Source of the DNA: Fidelibacterota bacterium
GTDB taxonomy: Bacteria; Fidelibacterota; UBA8477; JABMPR01
Direction of reading: 5' to 3'
NCBI GenBank assembly: GCA_018650445.1
Contig: JABIFX010000062.1
Coordinates: forward strand, 37,754 to 101,753
Length of the DNA stretch: 64,000 nucleotides
Positions 11,001-17,280 of this stretch are shown in pieces. The translations under genes were made by a program, and so were the position numbers. Within the stretch, counting starts at the first letter, position 1. Each line of letters opens with the position of its first letter. The notes under the pieces were generated by a model that saw only the letters and a program-made list of their open reading frames with translations, ran no database searches and was not told where the DNA came from.

Positions 11001-11477
11001 GTTAAGATCCTCAAGATGCCAGACACTGAGGTAATTTGCATTCCAGGTTGAGGTAGTAGATTGGTTTGTAAAAATAGCATCATTGCCATAGTAAAGATAT
11101 ATGTCAGTATCCACCGTGGGAGAAAGTACTGGCAGACGTACCCAACTCAGCACATGACCTGTAGCTGGGTCATAGTTTTGCAGTTCCTGATCCAATAAGG
11201 TGCTGCCATCAGCCTCAGTAAAAATGATATCAAAGCCAGAGGGGTTGACAACACCACCACCGTTGGCAAGGGATTTGAGCTTCACGTCAGTGAATTCGAC
11301 CATTACCGGAAAATTAGTGTGGGCAGTGGAGCCACTGATCTGGGAGCTATTGAGCGTGATCAGTTTACGATGCCCGTAACCGGCAGGCTGAGCTGACAAG
11401 TCTGAAGTAAATACCAGAATTACCAACAGCATCCAGAGATGACCCTGCACGTATATCTTGGTACTTATTTTATTCAA
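5049..11477 (-). CDS. 2142-aa multidomain secreted adhesin with type IX-like sorting tail
   Basis: After a signal peptide (to about residue 30) come a DUF2341-like domain (30-130) and a LamG/concanavalin-like domain (about 140-370). Three homologous cadherin-like repeats of about 130 residues follow, starting near 379, 505 and 639 (N..P.L..-E motif and 'YNAALRSIKYYN'-type ends). A second LamG-like domain spans 770-1025, then several invasin/filamin-like Ig modules (1035-1480) and a beta-rich 'NWNDALNWDNGIPGVGDA' module (1480-1650). The last 85 residues are a sorting tail (FTLGQNYPNPFNEGT...SSGIYFCQMQIDDKYFTKKMILLR). LamG and cadherin-like modules usually bind glycans or calcium. It is the first gene of the fibre operon and overlaps the next gene by 4 bp, so it is probably the tip adhesin. 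No catalytic motif was recognised. Confidence 0.8.
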   Translation of the reverse strand: MNKISTKIYVQGHLWMLLVILVFTSDLSAQPAGYGHRKLITLNSSQISGSTAHTNFPVMVEFTDVKLKSLANGGGVVNPSGFDIIFTEADGSTLLDQELQNYDPATGHVLSWVRLPVLSPTVDTDIYLYYGNDAIFTNQSTTSTWNANYLSVWHLEDLNDSSPNGHTLLNNLTVVNPAGVLGAAREFDGDGDYLEDQNGAIYLDQLADITVSIWAKPDAIDTDRGLYIAKTPAGNDNKLSLRADAAGSIGGAGINRWRTTIRASDGNQKHNSSDNQVTTSWHNLTLARVAGSATDLYINGSLDVGATQTTRSGNTQGALTFIIGKGITDLTASSWDGLIDEIRVSNIALSADWIATEHTNMATPGTFHTISTANESPTLANLETATLSYQETDPAQPITSSIECNDYSDVDLTGATIQITTNYVSPEDTLEFVDANGITGSWVEGTGTLTLTGTASLTTYNAALRSIKYYNNSLTPSTLTRTVSISIDDGVAISGGSTRNISINGVNNPPVLTSIEGTTLAFTDGDPDTAITSSVLVSDLDDAYMDSAWVSFTAGYVSGEDKLLFTPENGITASWNSVSGVILLSGSSSTLNYQTALRSVRYENLNPDPSVTTRTISFEISDGSDHSSIVTRDLSVTPVNDAPILGNVESIGLAYEAGDGAVAITDDLTAEDGDDTFLDSARVQITGSYVSGEDVLAFSSIYGITSTWYSGIGLLVLQGTNTLTQYEIALRSVTYENTQPSPQLATRVVEYSVSDGELYSPGVTRAIASGKPATVADLELWLNGNADVFNDLAGTIPATEGQTIALWKDQSGNGHDFINDDGNPLARIGVAGLNSANAIEFSGTGGESMVDEAGEAYINGLTGFTSFFVVQSYSTGTDKGFMTTRNADKGDKEFTIRYDATGDNGSASDVIKVAIGADVTSNEKESSQNAQTTDAQIICVDWNSGSVYDLYLNGVLNNPSFSGIPPNAPLVNARRFKIGVGAEDTPPGGWDGLMSEVIFYTRHLSEFERSIVEEYLSDKYSLSVGLLEPATGGEAISADDANSAWTTLTGPRLTEDVSGDLALNGTIILNAPIGFQWDTGGADPGVTVEPALTGPTSLAMTYTSRNSSTVTFTVTNESSAGVNTQGKVTFSGLRIQPNTGTVPNSGTITNTGTTGATGATNFGIFEMFAGTASNIIYSQAPTIGTLNNVLSPAIDTEVKDANGNSVLIAGTPIAIAITTGSGSLSGSMVLNTDAQGQVSFSDLSINTVDTYQLTASSAGLTSAVSGNFDITNPGQFTTFLLEKESGGPILTQDAGISFNVKISAVDGTQTVDATFNGTVDISSSGVLSVGSGTTVAFTAGVLSSYTLALSSIGDFTLTATNTGGSEFGNSNSFSVLSGAASAITSEIISASSVIRSDGASTTLITVQLKDAGGNDLNSGGETVNLIASAGSLLGVVVDEGDGTYTQTLQSSNTVETAVITGLLNGTGMTDDASVQFDSFTHKWESDPGNDPYTSNWNDALNWDNGIPGVGDAVLIPNPPAEGIRYPIISTDNLQIGSMSIESGADVTISGGISFDITGDLSGQGEIIGSSVDTLRVGGELSISSLSLDNVEFNGSLSQRLSNRSSLVNMTIDNPSGVLLVEDFTVTGTLTLTNGSLVVPTGRSLIANTKSITSGTIRGERGITGVTGWRLLASPVASTYADLFSNFLTQGYTGSDSATGSPSVLYYDETYTGTDNQRWRKPANATDATVAGRGLFVYAFGDIPGEAAYSDPLPTTLDVVGLEDEGTAGAFDFGVTYTAAADTGWNLVGNPFMATIDWDDVGWTKTNMDNVIYVWDHAANSGEGAYLTWNGTAGSLGSGLISPFQGFWVKANAAAPVLKVPKTSKVTGGVFYKRAQNQPLLNLLLENDTLLTNTFIEFNEFGSINKDDRDAYYLMPPTQTYLELYTESYDHKLLTIQSHPSRFGRTLEIPIYVNGYVNSAPLSGSYKLSWPRMQDLHSEWTLTLEDLETGAQIDMAVHEYYEFDVNRLGKKSLLPISPTRNLTGSVPFQLMKKSDEDGPRFLLRIDPGNAFPEIPKDFTLGQNYPNPFNEGTIIPFSIPLEGRVSAKIYDVRGRLVDQLVESKFYFAGQHNLNWLATGRSSGIYFCQMQIDDKYFTKKMILLR

Positions 11478-11524
11478 AATGTTAATATGCCAATTCCTCG
11501 CGATTCAGACCAACCCTTATTATT

Positions 11525-11540
11525 AACAACATATATGCCA
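11525..11540 (-). promoter_or_regulatory. putative sigma-54 promoter of the adhesin/usher operon
   Basis: The minus strand reads TGGCATATATGTTGTT, compared with the consensus TGGCACGnnnnTTGCW: GG and TTG are at the right -24/-12 spacing, and the conserved -12 C is replaced by T. It predicts a start near 11515 and a leader of about 40 nt before the adhesin ATG at 11477. Similar spacing at two neighbouring genes supports it. No RpoN or enhancer-binding protein gene is in the window. Confidence 0.4.
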
Positions 11541-11854
11541 AGATTCAACCTCATCAGAAACCAAGCTATAGGGCTGCTTTCTGATTAAGTTTATAACACC
11601 TTTATTTATTGTTTATTATACACTTAAAAAACTCATCATATTGACAGCTGTACAACCTTGTTTCAAACTTACTGGCTATAAGATACTCTATTTACATAAT
11701 ACATTCATAATTATGTGACAGAACTCATTGTTTAACGTCAGATTTTCGTGACAATTTTTATCCGAAATAGGATAATCATAGAATAACTATTCATTCTCTT
11801 CGGAATACACTAACCTTCTGTTATTGTAGAATTGGAATTCAGGTTTGGTGGAAT

Positions 11855-11880
11855 AAAAAAAGCCCTGAATCAGGGCTTAT
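11855..11880 (-). terminator. intrinsic terminator of the 11911-12831 gene
   Basis: The inverted repeat AAGCCCTGA/TCAGGGCTT is followed on the minus strand by a run of T. It begins about 30 nt after the stop codon. Confidence 0.85.
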
Positions 11881-11910
11881 AAATTTTTAGATAATTGCAT
11901 GGATCAAGGG

Positions 11911-12831
11911 TTAATTGATGCGAGCCCATTCTTCTATTTGCTTTGGCCAATCATAATCTTCAAAAAGACCAAAACCAGTATTCCATTCATAGTATTCAGG
12001 ATACTCGTCATCCAGCATATCAATATCTTCACAGAGTCGTGCAGTTCTTGAAACCACCGGACCAGTGAACTCACCTTCATGCAGTCTTATATGACCAGCT
12101 GAGTAGATTGCACCTTCAATATGAATTTCGTCACCATAGCCCTGGTCAAAATGCGTATCATTGTATGGGTTTGTCATGATAAGTGCTGGCAGGGGGACAC
12201 CATCAATTATTGGTGCTTTTATTATGACGTCATCTTTTAACTCGATATGATATCCAGTGAAGACGAGGGTTACATTCTCAGCATAAACATTATGAATATC
12301 TAGCCAACTGCCGTGAAAAATATTGATTCCTTCAACTACATGCTCATCATGAATATGTTCATCCCATAACCACACCTCTTGTGCGGCATTAGCTACCAGG
12401 TATTCCATGTCAACCTTGGGTAGAAATCCAATATTATGTCGAAGTTGATGATTCGGAGCTTCACCTGCGGTTTTTCCACCATTGTAATCCATACCATACT
12501 TCGTTGCGATGGCGCGATTAAAATGAGAATCCTCTTTAAGATCAAGAATAAGTCCTGATGTCTCCTCGTCAATTGTCTTTGTGACAGAGAGTCTCTTGGT
12601 ATCACTATCATAGGCAGCAGATATGTCACCAACATTGAAGTTTGCCAGGCTATCACCACCGGCGTTAACACGCCAAAGTGCGATGTTAGCAAATGATTCT
12701 ACTTCAACTTGGTCCTGGACTGTTTGCACAGCAGCTTGTGTATCCAAATTAACTACGGTAGCTAAATTGAGTACACCCAGGCCAGTAGCGCTGAAGATAA
12801 CGGCAGTGATCATGATGGCGACGATATACAT
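11911..12831 (-). CDS. pilin-like/PilX-like surface protein, paralogue A
   Basis: This 306-aa protein has an N-terminal hydrophobic helix (MYIVAIMITAVIFSATG) continuing into LNLATVVNLDTQAAVQTVQDQVEVESF, the length and pattern of a type IV pilin-like N-terminal helix. The C-terminal half is beta-rich, with HIEGAIYSAGHIRLHEGEFTGP, as in PilX-like minor pilins and related coat proteins. It is a close paralogue of 13653-14573. The called ATG lies inside the hydrophobic helix, and an out-of-frame HESGL codon block just upstream looks like the lost end of a prepilin leader (stop TAA further upstream). An upstream mini-ORF starting at about 12876 ends 2 nt before this ATG, so translation may be coupled. 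Function is inferred from the N-terminus only. Confidence 0.6.
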   Translation of the reverse strand: MYIVAIMITAVIFSATGLGVLNLATVVNLDTQAAVQTVQDQVEVESFANIALWRVNAGGDSLANFNVGDISAAYDSDTKRLSVTKTIDEETSGLILDLKEDSHFNRAIATKYGMDYNGGKTAGEAPNHQLRHNIGFLPKVDMEYLVANAAQEVWLWDEHIHDEHVVEGINIFHGSWLDIHNVYAENVTLVFTGYHIELKDDVIIKAPIIDGVPLPALIMTNPYNDTHFDQGYGDEIHIEGAIYSAGHIRLHEGEFTGPVVSRTARLCEDIDMLDDEYPEYYEWNTGFGLFEDYDWPKQIEEWARIN

Positions 12832-12896
12832 CGTTAGACCGCTTTCATGATCGAATTAACTCTGATGATAATTTGCTTCCGCATAACCCTATAAGG

Positions 12897-12912
12897 GTCA
12901 AAATTTATGCCA
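12897..12912 (-). promoter_or_regulatory. putative sigma-54 promoter of paralogue A
   Basis: The minus strand reads TGGCATAAATTTTGAC, with TGGCA and TTG at consensus -24/-12 spacing and A in place of the -12 C. The predicted start is near 12886, about 55 nt before the ATG. The surrounding 50 bp aligns with the equivalent region of paralogue B. Confidence 0.42.
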
Positions 12913-13580
12913 ATTGTCACCCTGTATTCTAACACGTTGTAGTTGAGACGCTTACATCCATCAACTAAACGTATAATTCAGCAAATCGGCGTAATTATTG
13001 ATGTATAATGTTACACTTTTTTGAATTTTGTGTCATATTCCGGTACCATTTGTCTATGTTAGCTAAAGCTCCACATGCTAGAAATGGTCGGGTTTGGACA
13101 TTTTTGCCCTTAAAGGATGATATATTATTTCATAATATACAATCACTTAGGGGGCTTCTCTGATTGCTTCAGCGAGCAAATATGTCGCTTTTCCCTCTAT
13201 GCAAAATAGCTATTTCATATTCACAATTGGAATATATACATTACACTTTTCATGCATTTTGTGATCCTATGATATTTTGGTATAATGAAGCTTTGTACTA
13301 GATATGGGCTGATACTTTCTATTTTATACTAGATTTGTATCAAATACATATTTTTTTGGCAAATCAGTTATGCAATATTCAGCAATATTGAAATGATTTG
13401 ATATTCTCAAGGTAAAATGAATTGTTAATCTACTAGATATGGAGGATTCATCCCGGGTAAACACGACCTACAGCAGATAGGTCCTATCCCTCGCTTCAAT
13501 CTAATCCAAAATGATAGTAAGTTTCCTCCTACCACAATTTGTTCTTTCTGTAAAATGTTGAACCAAGGAGAATTCGATAA

Positions 13581-13604
13581 AAAAAAGTCCTGGATCAGGA
13601 CTTC
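13581..13604 (-). terminator. intrinsic terminator of the 13653-14573 gene
   Basis: A stem AAGTCCTG/CAGGACTT is followed on the minus strand by eight T. Its position and sequence are similar to the terminator of paralogue A. Confidence 0.85.
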
Positions 13605-13652
13605 ATAAATAATTGCTATTGGGGATTCCCAGGATAGTTGAGAAGAAAGGTA

Positions 13653-14573
13653 CTAATCGATACGAGCCCATTCCTGTATCTGTTTTGGCCAGTCGTAGTC
13701 TTCATAGTTTCCAAATCCCAAATTCCAGGCATAATACTTACTATCTTCATCATCAAGCATATCAATATCTCTACATATACGAGCAGTCCGAGAAACAACT
13801 GGACCAGTAAATTTGCCTTCATGTAGTCTTATATGACCAGCTGAGTAAATAGCTCCTTCAATATGAATTTCATCACCATAACCCTGATCAAAATGGGTAT
13901 TATTGTATGTGTTGGTCAAGATCATTGCTGGTAATGCAACATCATCCACGATGAGAGCTTTCAGTTTGACATCATCTTTTGGTTGGATATCATATCCAGT
14001 GAAAACCAGAGTAACATTTTCCTTATCGACATTATGTATATCCAGATAGCTGCCATGAATAATGTTGATTCCTTCAACGATATCATCATCGTGAATATGT
14101 TCATCCCATAACCACAATTCTTGAGCAGCATTAGCTACCAGATATTCCATATCAACCTGAGGAAGAAATCCAATATTAGGTCGAAGTTTGTGGTTCGGTT
14201 CCTCACTAGCAGTTTTTCCATAGTTATAATCGATATACGATTCCGTAGCTACTGCCCTGTTAAAGTGTGAGTCTTCTTCAAGATCAAGAATAAGCCCGGA
14301 TATTTCATCACCGTTGGTCTTGAGTACAGTCAGCTTCATTGCATCACTATCATAGGTGGCAGATATATCTCCCACACTAAAGTTGCCCAAGCTATCACCA
14401 CCAACATTTACGCGCCACAAAGCCACATTACTAAATGACTCAACCTCAACTTGGTCTTGTACAGTTTGAACAGCAGTCTGCGTATCCAAATTAACGACAG
14501 TAGCTAAGTTAAGTACACCCAAGCCAGTAGCACTAAAGATTACGGCGGTGATCATGATGGCAACGATATACAT
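13653..14573 (-). CDS. pilin-like/PilX-like surface protein, paralogue B
   Basis: This 306-aa protein has the same length as paralogue A; the first 77 residues differ at only seven positions. It has the same hydrophobic N-terminus and the same beta-rich end with DEIHIEGAIYSAGHIRLHEGKFTGP. The middle region differs more (for example KTNGDEISGLILDLEEDSHFNRAVATESYIDY). Upstream of the ATG is TAA GAT, so an in-frame stop separates it from an upstream ORF (MRQQINI... to IMRAA). In another frame the same DNA still encodes YESGL, matching the HESGL block of paralogue A. The pair likely arose by tandem duplication including promoter and terminator. It may be a shaft or minor pilin; exact role unknown. 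Confidence 0.6.
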   Translation of the reverse strand: MYIVAIMITAVIFSATGLGVLNLATVVNLDTQTAVQTVQDQVEVESFSNVALWRVNVGGDSLGNFSVGDISATYDSDAMKLTVLKTNGDEISGLILDLEEDSHFNRAVATESYIDYNYGKTASEEPNHKLRPNIGFLPQVDMEYLVANAAQELWLWDEHIHDDDIVEGINIIHGSYLDIHNVDKENVTLVFTGYDIQPKDDVKLKALIVDDVALPAMILTNTYNNTHFDQGYGDEIHIEGAIYSAGHIRLHEGKFTGPVVSRTARICRDIDMLDDEDSKYYAWNLGFGNYEDYDWPKQIQEWARID

Positions 14574-14718
14574 ATCTTAGGCCGCTCTCATAATCTCTTT
14601 AATGTCAATATATACATAGGGTATCAATATAAACATTTTTCGGAGTTGTAGTGAAATTACCTCTTCGAAATGTTGTGACATATTTATGTTGATCTGTTGT
14701 CTCATAGGCCCATAAAGC

Positions 14719-14734
14719 TTCAATAACTGTGCCA
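14719..14734 (-). promoter_or_regulatory. putative sigma-54 promoter of paralogue B
   Basis: The minus strand reads TGGCACAGTTATTGAA: a full TGGCAC -24 box and TTGA at the -12 position with correct spacing. It is the best of the three matches. The leader to the called ATG would be about 135 nt, longer than for paralogue A because of extra sequence between promoter and gene. Confidence 0.5.
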
Positions 14735-14825
14735 ATTTTTGTCATAATTCATATCCCCCTATCACTCAGAGCTTTACACGTATTCAATAAATGATTAGTT
14801 TATAAAATACTCGTAATATTTGATG

Positions 14826-14864
14826 AATAAAATGACACATTCTTTAAAAAAGTGTCATTTTATT
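14826..14864. repeat. perfect 13-bp inverted repeat
   Basis: AATAAAATGACAC (14826-14838) and GTGTCATTTTATT (14852-14864) are exact reverse complements around a 13-nt A/T-rich loop. It could be a transcription stop for the prepilin operon, although that ends 440 bp away, or a protein-binding palindrome. No neighbouring gene decides between these. Confidence 0.6.
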
Positions 14865-15304
14865 ACAACATTTGCCATAATTTTCGAATTGTTAGATTAC
14901 ATTTTTACTCAGAATCAGGCCATATTCTAATTCAGTAGTGCCTATTATACTATAAATAACAATTACTTATGAAGACACATTTCTTTTAGCACCAAAAAAT
15001 AAGTCGCTATTTCACTCGCTCACAAAAATGACCTGATACCTCAAAACCATTAAAAATATTACACTTTTTAGCCATTTCCCAATAATCAATTGCTTGGCTA
15101 ATATGATGCAATATACCAGTTATAGGATGATATAGCTGATTGCGCACTGAATATTGCTCGCAAATATTTATTTCTAAGTTTGGATGCTAGATAAAGTCCC
15201 GATTGTAGATGCTTCAATATGATATTGAGATATCGATTACATCCAGGACATATTATTGTGAATTTTCTTGCGGGGTTCTCAATAGCAATCTAATGCAGGC
15301 GACA

Positions 15305-15808
15305 CTAATTCCGAATAGTTACTATCCATGACAGTTCGATACTGTCACCTTCTTCAGATAACACCATGGTGACCCTCAACATCTTTTTGCTGTAGCCAGT
15401 ACTTTCTGAAAAGAGTATTTCTGAAATATCTGAGTCAATGGGACTATGAATTAAACCGTCAATTTTCCATTCTAAACTCAAGCCATTTGCAGAGAGATGA
15501 TCTACTGTTCCATCCATTCGAACTGAACGCATGATAAGTCCTGTGGCTGATGTAACCTCTGAAATTTCGTCGCTGGCACTTGCGAATATTTGAAGTGAAT
15601 CAGCGATCTGACTCGTGAGCTTTGTTCTTACATATTGATCCACCACAAAAGCATCCTGACTCAACTGGGATCGCACCATAGTATCATTATACATATTACG
15701 GGTAAACATGAGGACCGATGAAAAGCCAATGGCTACAATACTTGAAATCACGGTAGCTATCATGAGCTCTACCAGGGTGGTTCCACTGGAGCTATGACGA
15801 TACATCAA
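15305..15808 (-). CDS. prepilin-type minor pilin/pseudopilin (PilW/GspJ-like)
   Basis: This 167-aa protein has a short leader ending SSSG, then TTLVELMIATVISSIVAIGF: the type III prepilin signal with cleavage after Gly and Glu at mature position 5. The remainder (RNMYNDTMVRSQLSQDAFVVDQYVR, later LRVTMVLSEEGDSIELSWIVTIRN) fits a PilW/GspJ-like minor pilin, with an N-terminal helix followed by a beta domain. It starts 4 bp inside the preceding prepilin gene (ATGA overlap). Proteins like this prime type IV pili or type II pseudopili at the inner membrane. No pilus motor, secretin or peptidase genes are present in the window. Confidence 0.8.
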   Translation of the reverse strand: MMYRHSSSGTTLVELMIATVISSIVAIGFSSVLMFTRNMYNDTMVRSQLSQDAFVVDQYVRTKLTSQIADSLQIFASASDEISEVTSATGLIMRSVRMDGTVDHLSANGLSLEWKIDGLIHSPIDSDISEILFSESTGYSKKMLRVTMVLSEEGDSIELSWIVTIRN

Positions 15809-16272
15809 TAATCCCAGGCCATTTCTGCAGAGATGTATGCAGTCAGGCTATCACTTACATTGCCCGTAGTAAACCAGGAGATCTTTATCTGAATCATATA
15901 GTAGTCTGGTATATCTGTATCCGTTGGCGATAAACCGTCCGTCGTATCATCAATTCCAAAAACCTCGGTAGTTCTATAGGCAGTGAGATTATTCGCGGTA
16001 ATCTCCTGATTGGTCTCAGGAAGACTATCAGGTATAGCATCATATCCCCAATCAACAGCCTGTTCCATGCGGGAAGCCATATTGATCCAGGCAAGTTGTC
16101 TACGAATACCTCGATCAATATCCCAGCGCGAATACACCATATACTGAGCAGTACCCATGGCCACTATTGACAGGAGGGTCACCGAAAAAATGATTTCGAT
16201 GAGCGTGAAACCCCTACGCGGAAGAAGCGTTCTAAACTTTCGAATTATAGGATTTGTTGGGAACTTCTTCAA
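15805..16272 (-). CDS. prepilin-type minor pilin/pseudopilin (PilV/GspI-like)
   Basis: This 155-aa protein has a basic leader ending LLPRRG, then FTLIEIIFSVTLLSIVAMGTAQY: a classic prepilin N-methylation signal with Glu5. The C-terminal part (YYMIQIKISWFTTGNVSDSLTAYISAEMAWDY) is a short beta domain as in PilV/GspI-type subunits. Its start codon is TTG preceded by GGGTGAGAA; no ATG is in frame before the leader. It forms a two-gene operon with the downstream PilW-like gene. It probably forms part of the tip complex of a pilus or pseudopilus whose shaft is encoded elsewhere or by the neighbouring paralogues. Confidence 0.8.
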   Translation of the reverse strand: MKKFPTNPIIRKFRTLLPRRGFTLIEIIFSVTLLSIVAMGTAQYMVYSRWDIDRGIRRQLAWINMASRMEQAVDWGYDAIPDSLPETNQEITANNLTAYRTTEVFGIDDTTDGLSPTDTDIPDYYMIQIKISWFTTGNVSDSLTAYISAEMAWDY

Positions 16273-16375
16273 TTCTCACCCGCGTTGGAATCCTTTATAA
16301 AGGCAATAATTACTGGCCTTTAAATTAGACCCCCCAATGAATGATGGTTAGTGAAATAATCCATCTTGATTTCAC

Positions 16376-17140
16376 CTAAGCTCTCTCCCCCACTCCAGAA
16401 ATATTAAAACCCATATCTTCTAAGGTAACTTGAAGATCTGGCCTGAGGGGGCGACTCAGGTTTCTGGCAATGACCCCAGACCAGGCGGCTACATCCAGAT
16501 TTTTGCCCAAATTGGCATAGTGCTGCGCCAATTCTGTGTTGTGAGCCTCTATCTTTGATTTTGGAATTGTCATATCATATTTTTCCTGATGAATAACCAA
16601 GTCAGCAGGCAATCGTGGTTTCTGTGGTGGGATTTTATCCCTGTCAGGCCAGCCAAGACACATCCCAAAGCTTACATAGACATGCTGCGGCAATCCTAAC
16701 AATGCGGCTACTTCTCGTGGATGATTACGCATGGCACCAATCATGACAGCTCCCAGACCCATTGATTCTGCCCCGGTTTGAACGGACATGCCTACCAGAG
16801 AAGCATCAATGGTGGAGATAATGAAGGTCTCCAGATTGTTGGTCATTTCTGCATCATGTAGCTCGCAGACAGTTTTTAGACGATGCAAGTCAGCACAGAA
16901 TGCGAGAAAGACTGGACAGGTTTCCACATGTTTCTGATTCCCCGCCAAAACGGCTAATTCCTGTTTAACATCAGGGTTCCTAACCACAATGACACTGTAG
17001 GCCTGCATATTACTGCTGGTTGGCGATCTTCTGGCTGCTTCCAGTATCTGTGTAAGCATCTCTTCTGAGATACCCTCTTGAGTGAATGAGCGGATTGTTA
17101 CATGTTGATTCTGAGCTGTTAACGTTGAGGATACTTTCAT
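16376..17140 (-). CDS. NfsA/Frp-type FMN nitroreductase
   Basis: This 254-aa protein is close to the usual 240-250 of NADPH-dependent NfsA/Frp flavin reductases. The N-terminal FMN-phosphate region has SFTQEGISEEMLTQILEAARRSPTSSNMQAYSVIVV (the R.SPTSsN.Q motif). The centre has GAESMGLGAVMIGAMRNHPREVAALLGLP, and the C-terminus GMCLGWPDRDKIPPQKPRLP, both typical of this subfamily. Such enzymes use NAD(P)H to reduce nitroaromatics, quinones or free flavin as cytosolic homodimers. It stands alone between the prepilin pair and the secreted beta-helix gene. The physiological substrate cannot be told from sequence. Confidence 0.88.
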   Translation of the reverse strand: MKVSSTLTAQNQHVTIRSFTQEGISEEMLTQILEAARRSPTSSNMQAYSVIVVRNPDVKQELAVLAGNQKHVETCPVFLAFCADLHRLKTVCELHDAEMTNNLETFIISTIDASLVGMSVQTGAESMGLGAVMIGAMRNHPREVAALLGLPQHVYVSFGMCLGWPDRDKIPPQKPRLPADLVIHQEKYDMTIPKSKIEAHNTELAQHYANLGKNLDVAAWSGVIARNLSRPLRPDLQVTLEDMGFNISGVGERA

Positions 17141-17205
17141 GAAAGACCTTTATCGGTGATTAAGTTTCTATTTCAACTAAATATACAAAATAGACCAGAA
17201 AAAAA

Positions 17206-17233
17206 GAAGCCCCCGTGTGTGGACAGGGGCTTC
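17206..17233 (-). terminator. intrinsic terminator of the 17281-20763 gene
   Basis: The stem GAAGCCCC/GGGGCTTC with a 12-nt loop is followed on the minus strand by TTTTTTTC. It lies 48 nt past the stop codon. Confidence 0.85.
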
Positions 17234-17280
17234 GTCATACTATTGGCAAAGGAGGTTTGAATGTCTTTAAGCCAATAATC

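Larger units (their letters stand above)
11478..11910. other. noncoding region upstream of the adhesin operon
   Basis: No gene is visible in 433 bp of AT-rich sequence. It holds the putative sigma-54 promoter (11525-11540) and an inverted repeat ATCAGAAA/TTTCTGAT (11553-11560 and 11578-11585, 17-nt spacer) just upstream of it that could be a regulator site. The terminator of the following gene lies at 11855-11880. Confidence 0.5.
12832..13652. other. long AT-rich noncoding region between the two paralogues
   Basis: No gene is visible in 821 bp. It contains a putative sigma-54 promoter (12897-12912), a short upstream ORF immediately before 12831, two copies of TTACACTTTT (13011-13020, 13241-13250) and the terminator of paralogue B (13581-13604). 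The remainder has no recognisable signal. Confidence 0.5.
14574..15304. other. long AT-rich noncoding region with perfect inverted repeat
   Basis: No convincing gene is visible in 731 bp. It contains a putative sigma-54 promoter (14719-14734), an upstream mini-ORF (about 14708 down to 14580), a perfect 13-bp inverted repeat (14826-14838 and 14852-14864) and one TTACACTTTT copy (15059-15068). It lies downstream of the prepilin pair ending at 15305. Confidence 0.5.
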
